From DASUPK01 sp963815665 (GTDB lineage: Bacteria; Actinomycetota; Thermoleophilia; Solirubrobacterales; 70-9): DNA of 64,000 nucleotides. The translations under genes and the position numbers were made by a program. Below are positions 41,461 to 50,900 of this stretch, in pieces; position 1 is the first letter of the stretch, and each line of letters starts with the position of its first letter. Under the pieces are notes generated by a model, which worked only from the letters and a program-made list of their open reading frames with translations, was not told where the DNA came from and searched no databases. The DNA lies in NCBI GenBank assembly GCA_963815665.1, contig CAWFHN010000018.1:22481-86480 (forward strand), written 5' to 3'.

Positions 41461-42815
41461 TCGCATTCGACGGCGAACGGCTCGCCTCTGCCGCGGGGGC
41501 GGAGGTGCTGGCGGCCGGTGGCCCGCGTGGCCCGGCGCGTGCCGTGATCGACTCCCGCGAGATCCGGGAGGGAGACCTGTTCGTCGGCCTGCCCGGCGAA
41601 CGGCAGGACGGCGGGGAATTCGGCGCTGACGCGCAGCGAAAGGGAGCCTGGGGAATCCTCGTCGGGACGCAGTGGGCGCGGGAGCTCGCCGCACAGCGCC
41701 GCGTCGGCGCGGTCGAGGGGTCAAGCTGGATACTCGGCTCGGCCGACCCGCTGGCGTCCCTTCAGTCGCTGGCCCGTGCCTGGCGAGACGAGCTCGACGC
41801 CCGCGTGGTCGGGATCACCGGGTCGACGGGCAAGACGTCCGTCAAGGACGTCTGCCGCGCGATCATCCCCGCGGATGTCCAGGCGAGCCCGGAGAACTTC
41901 AACACCGAGATCGGGCTGCCGCTGGCGGTTCTGGCCGCGCCCGAGGGCACCGAGGTGCTGGTGCTCGAGATGGCGATGCGGGGCCCGGGCCAGATCGCGG
42001 AGCTCTGTGCGATCACCCCGCCCGACGTGGCCGTGATCACCAACGTCGGCCCGGTCCACGTCGAGCTCCTCGGTTCGGTCGAGGCGATCGCAGCCGCAAA
42101 GGCGGAGGTCATCGATGGCCTGCGTCCCGGCGGGATCGCCGTGGTCCCGGCGCAGCCCGGGCCGCTCGAGCCCCATCTGGAGCGGGCGCCGAAGCTGCTG
42201 CGGTTCGGGGCAGGCGGGGACGTGGAGGCGACCTGGGTCCTGGCCGAGGAGGGCGAGACCGACGCGGTGGTCCGCACCCCCGATGGCGAGCAGGCCTTCA
42301 AGCTGCCCTTCGTCGAGGCGTACAACCTGGACAACGCGCTGGCGGCCATCGCGGCGGGGGTCGCGCTCGGCTTTCCGCCTCGCGAAATGGCCGGTCGGGC
42401 GCCCGGGATAGTCTTCTCGCGCCTTCGTGGGGAGCTGGTGGAGCTCCCGGAGAACGCCATCCTGATCAACGATTCCTACAACGCCAACCCGATCTCGATG
42501 CGGGCGGCGCTGGACCATCTCGCCTCGTTGAAGGCGGGCGGCCGGCGGCTCGCGGTGCTCGGCGAGATGCGCGAGCTCGGCCCCGAGGCGGCGGCTTACC
42601 ACCGAGAGGTCGGAGAGCACGCGCGCGAGCGGGGCGTCGAGCTGATCATCGGAGTGGGGGAGCTGGCGTCCGAGTACGGGCCCGACGAGCAGGTCGCCGA
42701 CGCCGAGGCGGCCGCCGACGCCCTGGCGGCGGCACTCGGCCCGGGGGACGCGGTCCTGGTCAAGGGCTCGAGGGCGGTCGGCCTGGAGCGGGTCGCCGAG
42801 AAGCTGGCCGGCTAG
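41457..42815 (+). CDS. murF: UDP-MurNAc-pentapeptide synthetase MurF
   Basis: 452 residues from TTG 41457, coupled to the murE stop. P-loop GITGSTGKTSVKD, NFNTEIGLPL and the later ILINDSYNANPISMRAAL and RELGPEAAAYHREVGEHA segments are all typical of MurF. It attaches D-Ala-D-Ala to the tripeptide. The stop is immediately followed by the mraY ATG with no gap. The TTG start is unusual but supported by the 4-nt overlap and the correct family N-terminus. Confidence 0.95.
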   Translation: MIAFDGERLASAAGAEVLAAGGPRGPARAVIDSREIREGDLFVGLPGERQDGGEFGADAQRKGAWGILVGTQWARELAAQRRVGAVEGSSWILGSADPLASLQSLARAWRDELDARVVGITGSTGKTSVKDVCRAIIPADVQASPENFNTEIGLPLAVLAAPEGTEVLVLEMAMRGPGQIAELCAITPPDVAVITNVGPVHVELLGSVEAIAAAKAEVIDGLRPGGIAVVPAQPGPLEPHLERAPKLLRFGAGGDVEATWVLAEEGETDAVVRTPDGEQAFKLPFVEAYNLDNALAAIAAGVALGFPPREMAGRAPGIVFSRLRGELVELPENAILINDSYNANPISMRAALDHLASLKAGGRRLAVLGEMRELGPEAAAYHREVGEHARERGVELIIGVGELASEYGPDEQVADAEAAADALAAALGPGDAVLVKGSRAVGLERVAEKLAG

Positions 42816-43793
42816 ATGCTCGGGGAGATCCTCATCGCCGGCATGGCCACGATGCTGCTCTGCATCTTCCTGGGCCCGAAGTTCATCGAGTACCTGCGCC
42901 TGCGGGAGTTCGGCCAGCAGATCCGCGAAGAGGGGCCCCAGGAGCACCACGAGAAGGCCGGCACGCCGACGATGGGCGGCCTGCTGATCTTCACCGCCGT
43001 CGCGGTCCCGTATCTGGTGCTCTCCGACCGCGATACGCAGAGCCTGGCGATCTTCGGCGTCGCGATCGGCTGCGCCGCGATCGGCTTCATCGACGACTAC
43101 CTGAAGATCACGCGGCGCCGCTCGCTGGGCCTGTCCGCTCGCTACAAGCTGCTGATGCAGTTCGCCCTGGCGCTTGGCCTCTGGTACGTCGCCAGGCACT
43201 CCGTGGGCCTCGACTCGAGCCTGGAGCTGCGCATCTCCCACGCCTCCCTGGACATCCCGGACGCTGTCTACCCGCTCGTCATCTTCCTGGTGATCGCGGG
43301 CTCGAGCAACGCGGTCAACCTCACGGACGGCCTCGACGGCCTGGCGGCCGGATGCTGCGCGATCGTGCTGCTCGCCTACACGGCGATCACCTTCATCACC
43401 ACGGGCGAGCACAGCCTCTCGCTGCTATCCGCCTGCCTGGTCGGCGGCTGCATCGGCTTCCTCTGGTTCAACGCTTTCCCGGCGTCGATCTTCATGGGGG
43501 ACACGGGGTCACTCGGCTTAGGCGGCGCCATCGGCGCCCTGGCGGTGATGACGCAGACCGAGATCCTGCTGATCATCACCGGCGGCATCTTCGTGATCGA
43601 GGCACTCTCCGTCGCGCTCCAGGTTGCGACCTTCAAGATGCTCCGCCGCCGAGTCCTGCTGATGGCGCCCGTCCACCACCACTTCGAGCTGATGGCCTGG
43701 TCGGAGACCAAGATCATGCTGCGCTTCTGGATCATCGCGGCGGTCTGCTCGGGAATCGGCTTCACGCTCTACCAGCAGTCGATCGGGACCTAG
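42816..43793 (+). CDS. mraY: Phospho-MurNAc-pentapeptide transferase MraY
   Basis: 325 residues, ATG directly after the murF stop. Ten membrane helices. Conserved catalytic blocks: GTPTMGGLLI, AIGFIDDYLKITRRR (the DDxxK metal site), the NAVNLTDGLDGLAAG loop, and FMGDTGSLGLGG, ending with LMAPVHHHFE. Makes lipid I at the inner membrane. A 163-nt structured gap follows before murD; this is the only long gap inside the cluster. Confidence 0.96.
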   Translation: MLGEILIAGMATMLLCIFLGPKFIEYLRLREFGQQIREEGPQEHHEKAGTPTMGGLLIFTAVAVPYLVLSDRDTQSLAIFGVAIGCAAIGFIDDYLKITRRRSLGLSARYKLLMQFALALGLWYVARHSVGLDSSLELRISHASLDIPDAVYPLVIFLVIAGSSNAVNLTDGLDGLAAGCCAIVLLAYTAITFITTGEHSLSLLSACLVGGCIGFLWFNAFPASIFMGDTGSLGLGGAIGALAVMTQTEILLIITGGIFVIEALSVALQVATFKMLRRRVLLMAPVHHHFELMAWSETKIMLRFWIIAAVCSGIGFTLYQQSIGT

Positions 43794-43956
43794 CGGCCAC
43801 CAGGCCGCTCCACTTCGGAGCGGAGGGCGAAGCCCGTAGCGACTTATGTGGGGCGGCCGCTTGTGGCCGCGATCTGATGGCGAAGCCGTACACCAGTATC
43901 CACTCAGGCGTGCCCACGCACGCAGGGAGTGGGCGACCCAGGGCGAAGATAGTTAT
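43792..43956 (+). promoter_or_regulatory. Structured mraY-murD spacer
   Basis: The spacer holds several hairpins: AGCGGCC/GGCCGCT (43792-43798 with 43803-43809, overlapping the mraY stop), GCTCC/GGAGC (43807-43811 with 43817-43821), GCGGCC/GGCCGC (43853-43858 with 43865-43870), and two mutually exclusive stems, CCACTC/GAGTGG (43900-43905 with 43927-43932) and GCCCAC/GTGGGC (43912-43917 with 43929-43934). A partial direct repeat, GGGCGAAG followed by TTATGTG, occurs at 43825-43850 and 43941-43959. No T tract. It could set the level of the second half of the cluster; no known riboswitch class matches. Confidence 0.45.
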
Positions 43957-45330
43957 GTGAACCCAGGCGAAAAGCCGCGTCCATCGCTGCCCGAGGGGCC
44001 GTTCCTCGTGGTCGGCCTGGCGCGCTCCGGCGCGGCGATCGCGGGCCTGCTCGCCGAGCGTGGCGAGACCGTGCTCGGGGTGGATTCGGGCACGCCTGAC
44101 GAGGCGGCAGGGCTTGAGGCCTCGGGCGTCGAAGTCAGTTTGGGCGTGGAAGGAACACGGCAACTCGATCGTGCCCGAACGCTGGTCAAGAGCCCCGGCG
44201 TGCCTCAGGACGCCCCGGTCGTCCAAGCCGCCCGGGAACGCGGGACGGAGGTCACCGGCGAGCTCGAGCTCGCCTGGCGGCTGATCCCCAACGCCTTCTG
44301 CGCCGTGACCGGCACCAACGGCAAGACCACCACGACCGAGCTCATCGGCCATCTCCACCGGACGGCCGGCCGCCCCGTCGCCGTGGCCGGCAACGTCGGC
44401 ACGCCGCTAGCCTCGCTCGCCGGCGCCATCGATCCCGACGCGACCGTGGTCTGCGAGTCCTCCAGCTTCCAGCTCGAGGACACCGAGTTCTTCTCACCCG
44501 AGTGCGCGGTCTTCATCAACCTCGCCCCCGACCATCTGGACCGCCACGGCACGCTCGAGGACTACCTCGCGGCGAAACTCCGGATCTTCGCCAACCAGGG
44601 CAATGACGACGCCGCCGTCTACAACGGGCAGACGCCGGAGCTCCAGGGACGTGACCTCGGCGGCTGCGCGCGGCTCGTCCGGTTCTGCCCCGCCGAGGAG
44701 TCGGGCGCCGATCCGGACTGTGAGCTCAGCATGCGGGACGGCGTCATCTTCGCGGCGGACGAGCCGCTGCTCCGCGCCGACGAGCTGCAGCTTCTCGGCG
44801 CGCACAACGTGGAGAACGCGATGGCGGCAGCCGCTGCCGCACTCGCCTCGGGTCTGCCTCGCGACGCCGTGGCCGAGGGCCTGAGGAGCTTTCAGGGCGT
44901 GCGCCACCGTCTCGAGCGGATCGGCGAGCTGGACGGCGTCGTCTACGTGAACGACTCGAAGGCCACCAACGTCGCGTCCGCGGTCGCCGGTGTCCGAGCG
45001 TTCGACGGCGGCGTGCGCCTGATCGCCGGCGGCCGCGCCAAGCGGGAGAGCTTCGCTCCGCTCGCCGAGGCCGTCAGGGAGCGCTGCATCGCCGTCTACC
45101 TGATCGGGGAGGCCGCCGAGCTGATGGCGGAGGAGCTTTCTCCGGCTGCCGAGGCCGGCGTCGAGATCTCCAAGCAGGAGACACTCGAGCGAGCGGTCCA
45201 AGCCGCTGCGGGCGACGCCAGGGCCGGCGAGGTCGTGCTGCTGTCGCCGGCCGCCGCGAGCTTCGATGCGTTCAAGGACTTCGAGCAGCGCGGCGACCGC
45301 TTTCGCGAGCTGGTGGAGGCCCTCGGATGA
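43957..45330 (+). CDS. murD: UDP-MurNAc-alanine:D-glutamate ligase MurD
   Basis: 457 residues from GTG 43957, which puts the family Rossmann start (FLVVGLARSGAAIAGLLAERG) at residue 13 or so; the frame is open to an ATG at 43846, but those 37 extra residues lie in the hairpin-rich spacer. P-loop VTGTNGKTTTTEL, the NLAPDHLDRHGTLEDYLAAK segment and NDSKATNVAS are standard MurD blocks. Adds D-glutamate to UDP-MurNAc-L-Ala. Stop overlaps the ftsW ATG. Confidence 0.94.
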   Translation: MNPGEKPRPSLPEGPFLVVGLARSGAAIAGLLAERGETVLGVDSGTPDEAAGLEASGVEVSLGVEGTRQLDRARTLVKSPGVPQDAPVVQAARERGTEVTGELELAWRLIPNAFCAVTGTNGKTTTTELIGHLHRTAGRPVAVAGNVGTPLASLAGAIDPDATVVCESSSFQLEDTEFFSPECAVFINLAPDHLDRHGTLEDYLAAKLRIFANQGNDDAAVYNGQTPELQGRDLGGCARLVRFCPAEESGADPDCELSMRDGVIFAADEPLLRADELQLLGAHNVENAMAAAAAALASGLPRDAVAEGLRSFQGVRHRLERIGELDGVVYVNDSKATNVASAVAGVRAFDGGVRLIAGGRAKRESFAPLAEAVRERCIAVYLIGEAAELMAEELSPAAEAGVEISKQETLERAVQAAAGDARAGEVVLLSPAAASFDAFKDFEQRGDRFRELVEALG

Positions 45331-46634
45331 GCGCGGGGCGGACGAAGAAGCCTGCGGCTCCGCCGATCGAGTACTCCCTGCTGCTGACGGCGACGCTCTG
45401 CCTGCTCGCCTTCGGGGCGGTGATGGTCTTCAGCGCCAGCTCGGCGCGCTCGCTGCTCAACACGGGAGGCAATGGCTTCTACTACCTCGAGCGAACGCTG
45501 ATCTTCGGCGCGATCGGGCTGGTGGCGATGCGGATCGCGTCGGTACGCGGCGTCGCGGCGGCGCGCGTCATGACCCCGCTGATCCTGCTCTCCGCGCTGT
45601 TCCTGCTCTTCGCCGTGCTCCTGCCCGGGATCGGCACGACCGTGAACGGCTCGCAGCGCTGGGTGGGAGGGGGCCTGGTCCAGTTCCAGCCCTCGGAGCT
45701 GGCCAAGATCGCCCTGGTCCTCTACGGCGCCTACCTGCTCTCGTCCGAGCCGAAGCGGGTCCGGACGCTCGCCGGCCTCGGGCCCTACCTGCTCGTCGTC
45801 GGCCTATCCGTGCTGCTGATTGCCAAGGAGCCCGATCTCGGCACCGCGATCGTCCTCTCGTTCGCCGTCTGCTGCATGCTCTTCATGGCGGGCGTACGCG
45901 CCCGTACGCTGGCGCCCGTCGGCGCCGTGATCGCCGTGGTGGGTCTGGGGATGATCGCCACCCATCCCTACCAGGAGGCCCGCCTCACCGGATTCCTTCA
46001 CCCGGGCGCCGACACGAGTGGATCGGGCTTCCAGGCGAAGCAGGCCACGATCGCGGTCGGCTCGGGCGGGATCTTCGGCGTGGGGCTCGGTGAGAGCGTG
46101 CAGAAGGCGTCGTACCTCCCGGAGGCTCACACCGACATGATCGCGGCGGTGATCGGCGAGGAGCTCGGCCTGGCCGGGATGTTCGTCCTGGTGGGGCTCT
46201 TCGGGATGTTCGGCTACGCGGGCCTGCGCGCGGCCCACCGGGCGCGCGACCGCTTCAGCAAGCTGCTCGCGGCGGGCCTCACCTCGCTGATCATGGCCCA
46301 GGCGGCGCTCAACCTGTTCGCGGTCCTCGGCTTGGCACCGCTCACGGGGGTACCCCTGCCATTCGTCTCATACGGCGGCACCAGCCTGATACTCACGCTC
46401 GCCGCCACGGGGCTGATCCTGAACGTCGCCCGCCGGCCGGCGCAGGCTGCGGCACGTGGCTCCAGGCGCGGGGGCCGCGCCACGGCCGCGGGCCCTGCCA
46501 GACTGCGCGTGGTCAAGGGCGGAAATCACAACAGAAGAAAGCGCGCAGCCAGTGGCACGAGTCGTGATAGCGGCCGGCGGCACGGCGGGGCACGTCGTGC
46601 CGGCGATCGCCGTCGCCGACGCGCTTCGCGCTGA
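45327..46634 (+). CDS. ftsW: Septal peptidoglycan glycosyltransferase FtsW
   Basis: 435 residues. About ten transmembrane helices of the SEDS family; FGLVF-type start LLLTATLCLLAFGAVMVFSASS, WVGGGLVQFQPSELAKIALV, KEPDLGTAIV, and the late PLPFVSYGGTSLILTL signature. Known: polymerises septal glycan with FtsI. The Arg/Ala-rich C-terminal tail runs 83 nt past the murG start, an unusually long overlap; it could be real, or the tail may be extended by chance in this GC-rich sequence. The start overlaps the murD stop (ATGA). Confidence 0.93.
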   Translation: MSAGRTKKPAAPPIEYSLLLTATLCLLAFGAVMVFSASSARSLLNTGGNGFYYLERTLIFGAIGLVAMRIASVRGVAAARVMTPLILLSALFLLFAVLLPGIGTTVNGSQRWVGGGLVQFQPSELAKIALVLYGAYLLSSEPKRVRTLAGLGPYLLVVGLSVLLIAKEPDLGTAIVLSFAVCCMLFMAGVRARTLAPVGAVIAVVGLGMIATHPYQEARLTGFLHPGADTSGSGFQAKQATIAVGSGGIFGVGLGESVQKASYLPEAHTDMIAAVIGEELGLAGMFVLVGLFGMFGYAGLRAAHRARDRFSKLLAAGLTSLIMAQAALNLFAVLGLAPLTGVPLPFVSYGGTSLILTLAATGLILNVARRPAQAAARGSRRGGRATAAGPARLRVVKGGNHNRRKRAASGTSRDSGRRHGGARRAGDRRRRRASR

Positions 46635-47655
46635 GGGCGCCGAGGTCAGCTTCCTCGGCACTCGCGAGCGCGCCGAGGCAGACCTCGTCCCAGCCGCCGG
46701 CTACGAGATCGATTACCTGCGAGTCAGCGGGCTGGATCGCCGGAATCCGCTGAAGGCGGCGAGGGCTGCCTGGCGAGCGTATCGGGCCGTGGGCGCCGGG
46801 CGCGGTGTGCTCGAACGGCGCCGAGCCGACGTGGTCCTCGGGGCCGGCGGCTATGTGGCCGGCCCGGTTGGCCTGGCTGCGGTCAGGATGGGCCTGCCGC
46901 TGGTGCTCACCGAGGCCGACAGCCATCTGGGTCTCGCCAACCGCCTGCTGGCGCGCCGCGCCCGTCGCATCTGCCTGTCCTTCCCGATCCGTGGTCGCGA
47001 CGGAGGTCCCTACGTGGTGACGGGAAGGCCGGTGCCCCGCGCCGTCCTGGAGGCCGATCCGACGGTCGCCCGCCGCCGATTCGGGATCCCGGGGCCCGCG
47101 GACTGCGTGACGGTGGTCGGCGGCAGCCTCGGGGCCCGGTCGATCAACATCGCCGCGTTCGATGCGTTCACGCGGCTCGAGCGAGGGGTTCACGACCACG
47201 TGGGTCAGCCGTGGATCCTCCACGTCGCCGGCCGGCGCGACTACCCGGAGCTCCGGCGCCGCTGGGACGAGGAGGGTCGACCGGAGCGCTACACGCTGAT
47301 TCAGTACGAGCCCGACCTGGGCGACGTTCTGGCCGCCGCGGACCTGGTGGTCTCCCGCGCGGGTGGCTCGGTGATGGAGATCGCCGCAGCGGGCCGCCCC
47401 GCGATCCTGATCCCGTATCCGCATGCCACCGCCGACCATCAGACGACCAACGCCCGCTGGATGGCGGACGGCGGCGCGGCGGTCGTGATCCCGGACGCCG
47501 AGCTGACGCCCGAACGGCTGAGCGGGACGATCGCGGATCTGCTCGCCGATGAGGACAGGCTCAGGGCGATGGCGATCGTGGCGCGGCGGCTCGCGAAGCC
47601 GGACGCGGCCAACACGATCGCGCGCGAGGTGCTGAAGGCGGCGGGCAATGGCTGA
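46552..47655 (+). CDS. murG: UDP-GlcNAc:lipid I transferase MurG
   Basis: 367 residues from GTG 46552, which begins ARVVIAAGGTAGHVVPAIAVA, the first GGTxGHxxPA nucleotide loop of the family; no other start fits as well. Second blocks: VVLGAGGYVAGPVGLAA, SLGARSIN and the C-terminal VSRAGGSVMEIAAAGRPAILIPYPHATADHQTTNA, which binds UDP-GlcNAc. Makes lipid II on the inner face of the membrane. It overlaps the end of ftsW by 83 nt and the murC start by 8 nt. Confidence 0.94.
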   Translation: MARVVIAAGGTAGHVVPAIAVADALRAEGAEVSFLGTRERAEADLVPAAGYEIDYLRVSGLDRRNPLKAARAAWRAYRAVGAGRGVLERRRADVVLGAGGYVAGPVGLAAVRMGLPLVLTEADSHLGLANRLLARRARRICLSFPIRGRDGGPYVVTGRPVPRAVLEADPTVARRRFGIPGPADCVTVVGGSLGARSINIAAFDAFTRLERGVHDHVGQPWILHVAGRRDYPELRRRWDEEGRPERYTLIQYEPDLGDVLAAADLVVSRAGGSVMEIAAAGRPAILIPYPHATADHQTTNARWMADGGAAVVIPDAELTPERLSGTIADLLADEDRLRAMAIVARRLAKPDAANTIAREVLKAAGNG

Positions 47656-49054
47656 ATCGCTGGAGGGCCGCAGGCTCCACTTCATCGCGATCGGCGGCGC
47701 CGGCATGAGCGGGCTTGCTCTCGTCTGCCGAAGGCTGGGCGCCGACGTCACCGGCTCCGATCGGGCCGAGTCCTCATATGTGGAGCGACTGCGAGCCGCG
47801 GGTATCGAGCCCGCCCTGGGACACGACGCGGAGCATGTCCCAGCGGACGCCGAGGTGATCGTCTCCACCGCCGTCCCCGAGGACAACCCCGAGCTGGTCC
47901 GCGCCCGCGAGCGTGACCAGCGCGTAATCCACCGCGGGGAGCTGCTCGCCGAGCTCTGCTCGCAGCGCCGCCTGCTGGCGATCGCCGGCACCCACGGCAA
48001 GACCACGACGGCGGCGATGTGCATCTGGGCGCTCCGCGCCACCGGGGCCGACCCCTCCTTCTTCCTGGGAGGCGAGCTGGTGGGCGCCGGGCCGGACGGC
48101 GAGGCGACCAACGCCGGCTGGGGCGAGGGGGAGTGGGTGGTCGCGGAGGCGGATGAGAGCGACGCCAGCTTCCTCAAGCTGCAGCCCGAGATCGCGGTGG
48201 TCACCAACCTCGAGCTCGACCACCACTCGCGCTGGAGCTCCCTGGCGGAGCTCTCCGAGGCCTTCGCCGCGTTTTCCTCGCCGGCGTCCGCACTGGTGAC
48301 CGGCGCGGACGTGCGGCTGCCGGGGCAGGAGACACAGCGCGTCGTCCGGTTCGCCCTCGAGCCCGGTCCCGGCGAGCGCTCTCTGGATGCGGATCTGGTC
48401 GCGACGGGCATCGAGACGGAGCCTGGCGGCGGAGCCCGCTTCCGGGCAAGCGGTCCCGGCATCGACGCGGCGGTCGCGCTCACGGTCCCCGGACGCCACA
48501 ACATCGCCAACGCGCTGGCTGCGCTGGGAGGCCTGTCGCTGGCGGGGGCGGACTTCGAAGGATGTGCGTCGGCCCTGGGCGACTTTCCCGGCGTGGCGCG
48601 ACGCCTCGAGCTGAAGGGCGAGAGCAATGGCGCCCGCGTCTATGACGACTACGCTCACCATCCGACCGAGGTGGCGGCCACCCTCCAGGCTGCCCGCGAG
48701 CTCGAGCCGCGGCGCCTGATCGCCGTCTTTCAGCCACATCTCTTCTCCCGCACGAAAGCACTGGCTACGGAGCTCGGCGCGGCTCTGGCCGCGGCGGACG
48801 AGGTTGCGGTTCTCGACGTGTACCCGGCCCGCGAGCAGCCGGTCGGCCCCCTGGCCGGGGTGAGCGGCCTGATGGTGGCGAGCGCCGCGGCGGACCACGG
48901 ACGAGGGCGTCGCGTCTGGTGGCTCCCGGACGCAAAGCTGGCCGCTCAGGCGCTTGGGCCGCGCCTGAGCGACGGAGACGTGCTGATCACGATCGGGGCC
49001 GGCGACATCTACAAGCTGGCGGAGGCGCTGGTGGACGGGGCAGGAGCCTCATGA
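47648..49054 (+). CDS. murC: UDP-MurNAc:L-alanine ligase MurC
   Basis: 468 residues. GIGGAGMSGLA-type start (IAIGGAGMSGLALVCRRLG), P-loop IAGTHGKTTTAAM, the conserved EADESDASFL and VYDDYAHHPTEVAATLQAAR segments. First Mur ligase of stem-peptide synthesis. ATG overlaps the murG stop, and the stop overlaps the murB ATG (ATGA at 49051-49054). Gene order murG-murC-murB-ftsQ is as in other actinobacterial-type clusters. Confidence 0.95.
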   Translation: MAESLEGRRLHFIAIGGAGMSGLALVCRRLGADVTGSDRAESSYVERLRAAGIEPALGHDAEHVPADAEVIVSTAVPEDNPELVRARERDQRVIHRGELLAELCSQRRLLAIAGTHGKTTTAAMCIWALRATGADPSFFLGGELVGAGPDGEATNAGWGEGEWVVAEADESDASFLKLQPEIAVVTNLELDHHSRWSSLAELSEAFAAFSSPASALVTGADVRLPGQETQRVVRFALEPGPGERSLDADLVATGIETEPGGGARFRASGPGIDAAVALTVPGRHNIANALAALGGLSLAGADFEGCASALGDFPGVARRLELKGESNGARVYDDYAHHPTEVAATLQAARELEPRRLIAVFQPHLFSRTKALATELGAALAAADEVAVLDVYPAREQPVGPLAGVSGLMVASAAADHGRGRRVWWLPDAKLAAQALGPRLSDGDVLITIGAGDIYKLAEALVDGAGAS

Positions 49055-49968
49055 GCCCTCCGGCGGGCGTCAGACGCGACTACTCGCTCGCGCGGCTGAC
49101 AACGGTCAGGTCGGGCGGATCCGCGGACTTCTTCGCTCGCCCGGAGACCGAGCGGGAGGTGATCGGCCTGCTCGCCTGGGCGGAGGCAGAGGGGCTGCCG
49201 GTGGGGGTGGTGGGCTCAGGGTCGAACCTGCTCGTCTCCGACGACGGCTTCCGCGGCCTGGTCATCAAGCTGACGGGAGAGCTGGCCCGAGTCGAGCGCG
49301 ACGGGATGCAGATCGTCTGCGGGGGAGGGGCGAGGCTGCCCTCGGCGGCGGCCAAGGCCGCCGGCTGGGGCCTGACGGGGCTGGAGTTCGGGGTGAACAT
49401 CCCGGGCACCGTCGGCGGCGCCGTGAGGATGAACGCCAACGCCTACGGCGGTGAGCTGGGGCGCGTCCTCGAGCTGGTCACCGTGTGCACGCCGGAGGGA
49501 TCCGAGCCGCGCCGCCCGGAGGACCTCGGCTTCCGGTACCGCGGGTCGAATCTCGGCGACCGAGACGTCGTGGCGGTTGCGACCTTCGCTCTCTCCGAGG
49601 GAAATCCGGCCGACGTGAAGGCCACCATGGCGGACATGCGACGCAGGCGAAAGGAGGCGCAGCCGTCAGGCATCAAGACCTTCGGCTCCACCTTCGTGAA
49701 TCCCGACGACCCGCGGGCGGAGAACCGCTCGGCCGGGCAGCTGCTCGACGCGGCGGGCTGCGGTGGGCTCCAGATCGGCGGGGCGCGGCTGTCCCCGAAG
49801 CACGCCAACTTCGTCGAGAACACCGGCGGCGCGACCACCGCGGACATCCTCGCGGTGATGGGTGAGGCCCGGCGGAGGGTCCACGAGCGCTTCGGCGTGA
49901 CCCTCGAGCCGGAGGTGCAGGTCCTGGGCGAAGTGAGCTGGCCGGAGCAATGGCAACTCGAGCCGTAG
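49051..49968 (+). CDS. murB: UDP-N-acetylenolpyruvoylglucosamine reductase MurB
   Basis: 305 residues from ATG 49051 in an ATGA overlap. FAD-binding PP-loop segment with VGSGSNLLVSDDGFRGLVIKL, then GLEFGVNIPGTVGGAVRMNANAYGGEL, and the C-terminal FVNPDDPRAENRSAGQLLDAAGCGGLQIGGARLSPKHANFVENTGGATTADI with the proton-donor Ser-type substitution region. Type I/II assignment is not attempted. Reduces UDP-GlcNAc-enolpyruvate with NADPH. Ends 19 nt after the ftsQ start. Confidence 0.94.
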   Translation: MSPPAGVRRDYSLARLTTVRSGGSADFFARPETEREVIGLLAWAEAEGLPVGVVGSGSNLLVSDDGFRGLVIKLTGELARVERDGMQIVCGGGARLPSAAAKAAGWGLTGLEFGVNIPGTVGGAVRMNANAYGGELGRVLELVTVCTPEGSEPRRPEDLGFRYRGSNLGDRDVVAVATFALSEGNPADVKATMADMRRRRKEAQPSGIKTFGSTFVNPDDPRAENRSAGQLLDAAGCGGLQIGGARLSPKHANFVENTGGATTADILAVMGEARRRVHERFGVTLEPEVQVLGEVSWPEQWQLEP

Positions 49969-50711
49969 GCCGGACGCGTCCGGCCGGGCGCGCCCGAGGC
50001 CGGCCCACGGCACGCGGGGCGGTCGTCCGGCGCCGGTTGATCGCCGCGGCCGTCGTCGTCGCGGCGCTCTACGCCGGCTACATGCTCTGGTTCCGGAATG
50101 CGTCCTGGTTCGCGATCGACAGCGTCACGGTCAAGGGAGCGACGACGAATTCGCGTGAGATCAAGTCGGCGGTCGAGGGGGTGGCCGGGGACATGACGAC
50201 GCTTCACATCAAGGACGGCGAGCTCCGCGACGCCGTCGCCCGTTTCCCCACGGTGGCCTCGGTGAAGGCCACGACGAGCTTCCCGCATGGCCTCGAGGTG
50301 ACGATCACCGAGCGCCTGCCCGTCGCGTTCGTCCGGATCGCGGGCCGGCAGACCGCGGTCTCGGCCGACGGCTACCTTCTCGCCGGGGCGAGCTTCGATC
50401 AAAAGCAGTTGCCGAGGATCGAGGGCGCCGCGGCCAGCGGTCCCCGCCTCGATGAGGACGCCGCGGCACAGGCGGCGATCCTCGGGGCGACGCCCGAGCC
50501 GCTCCGCAACCGGGTGACGGCCTCGAACTGGGACGATGCCCGGGGTGGTGTCGTGCTGGACCTGAGGAACGGTCCGGAGGTTCGCTTCGGGGATGGTTCC
50601 CTCGCTCGGGACAAGTGGGCGGCGGCGGTCGCGGTCCTCTCGAGCGACGAGCGCGGCTCCCCGTCATACCTCGACGTCAGCGTCCCGGACCGGCCCGTCT
50701 CTGGCGGCTGA
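49950..50711 (+). CDS. ftsQ: Cell-division protein FtsQ (POTRA domain)
   Basis: 253 residues, ATG inside the last 19 nt of murB. Arg-rich cytoplasmic N-terminus, one transmembrane helix (about residues 30-49), then a POTRA domain (SWFAIDSVTVKGATTNSREI) and the FtsQ beta domain (FPHGLEVTITERLPVAFV). Bitopic division protein that recruits FtsL and FtsB homologues. It is the last gene before the ftsZ promoter region; ftsA is absent, as in many actinobacteria. Confidence 0.9.
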   Translation: MATRAVGRTRPAGRARGRPTARGAVVRRRLIAAAVVVAALYAGYMLWFRNASWFAIDSVTVKGATTNSREIKSAVEGVAGDMTTLHIKDGELRDAVARFPTVASVKATTSFPHGLEVTITERLPVAFVRIAGRQTAVSADGYLLAGASFDQKQLPRIEGAAASGPRLDEDAAAQAAILGATPEPLRNRVTASNWDDARGGVVLDLRNGPEVRFGDGSLARDKWAAAVAVLSSDERGSPSYLDVSVPDRPVSGG

Positions 50712-50900
50712 GGCGCCGGCGGGAGCCTTGCCGGGCCGTCTGCAACGGCACATGCAGCCAGTTTTCGGCCCTTGAGCCGGTCCGGCGGGCCGCCGGATTG
50801 GATGCGGCAGCACCCAAAAGAATCGGCGGATTTGCAGGGGTTTTCCGGGGGCTCAACCAACCCTGCACCTCGACCTCGACACCAGAGTCACGGTGCCCAA

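Noticed and set aside
43846..43956. ATG 43846 as murD start, adding 37 residues
   Set aside because: The added part lies in hairpin-rich spacer DNA and has no similarity to MurD; the family start fits GTG 43957.
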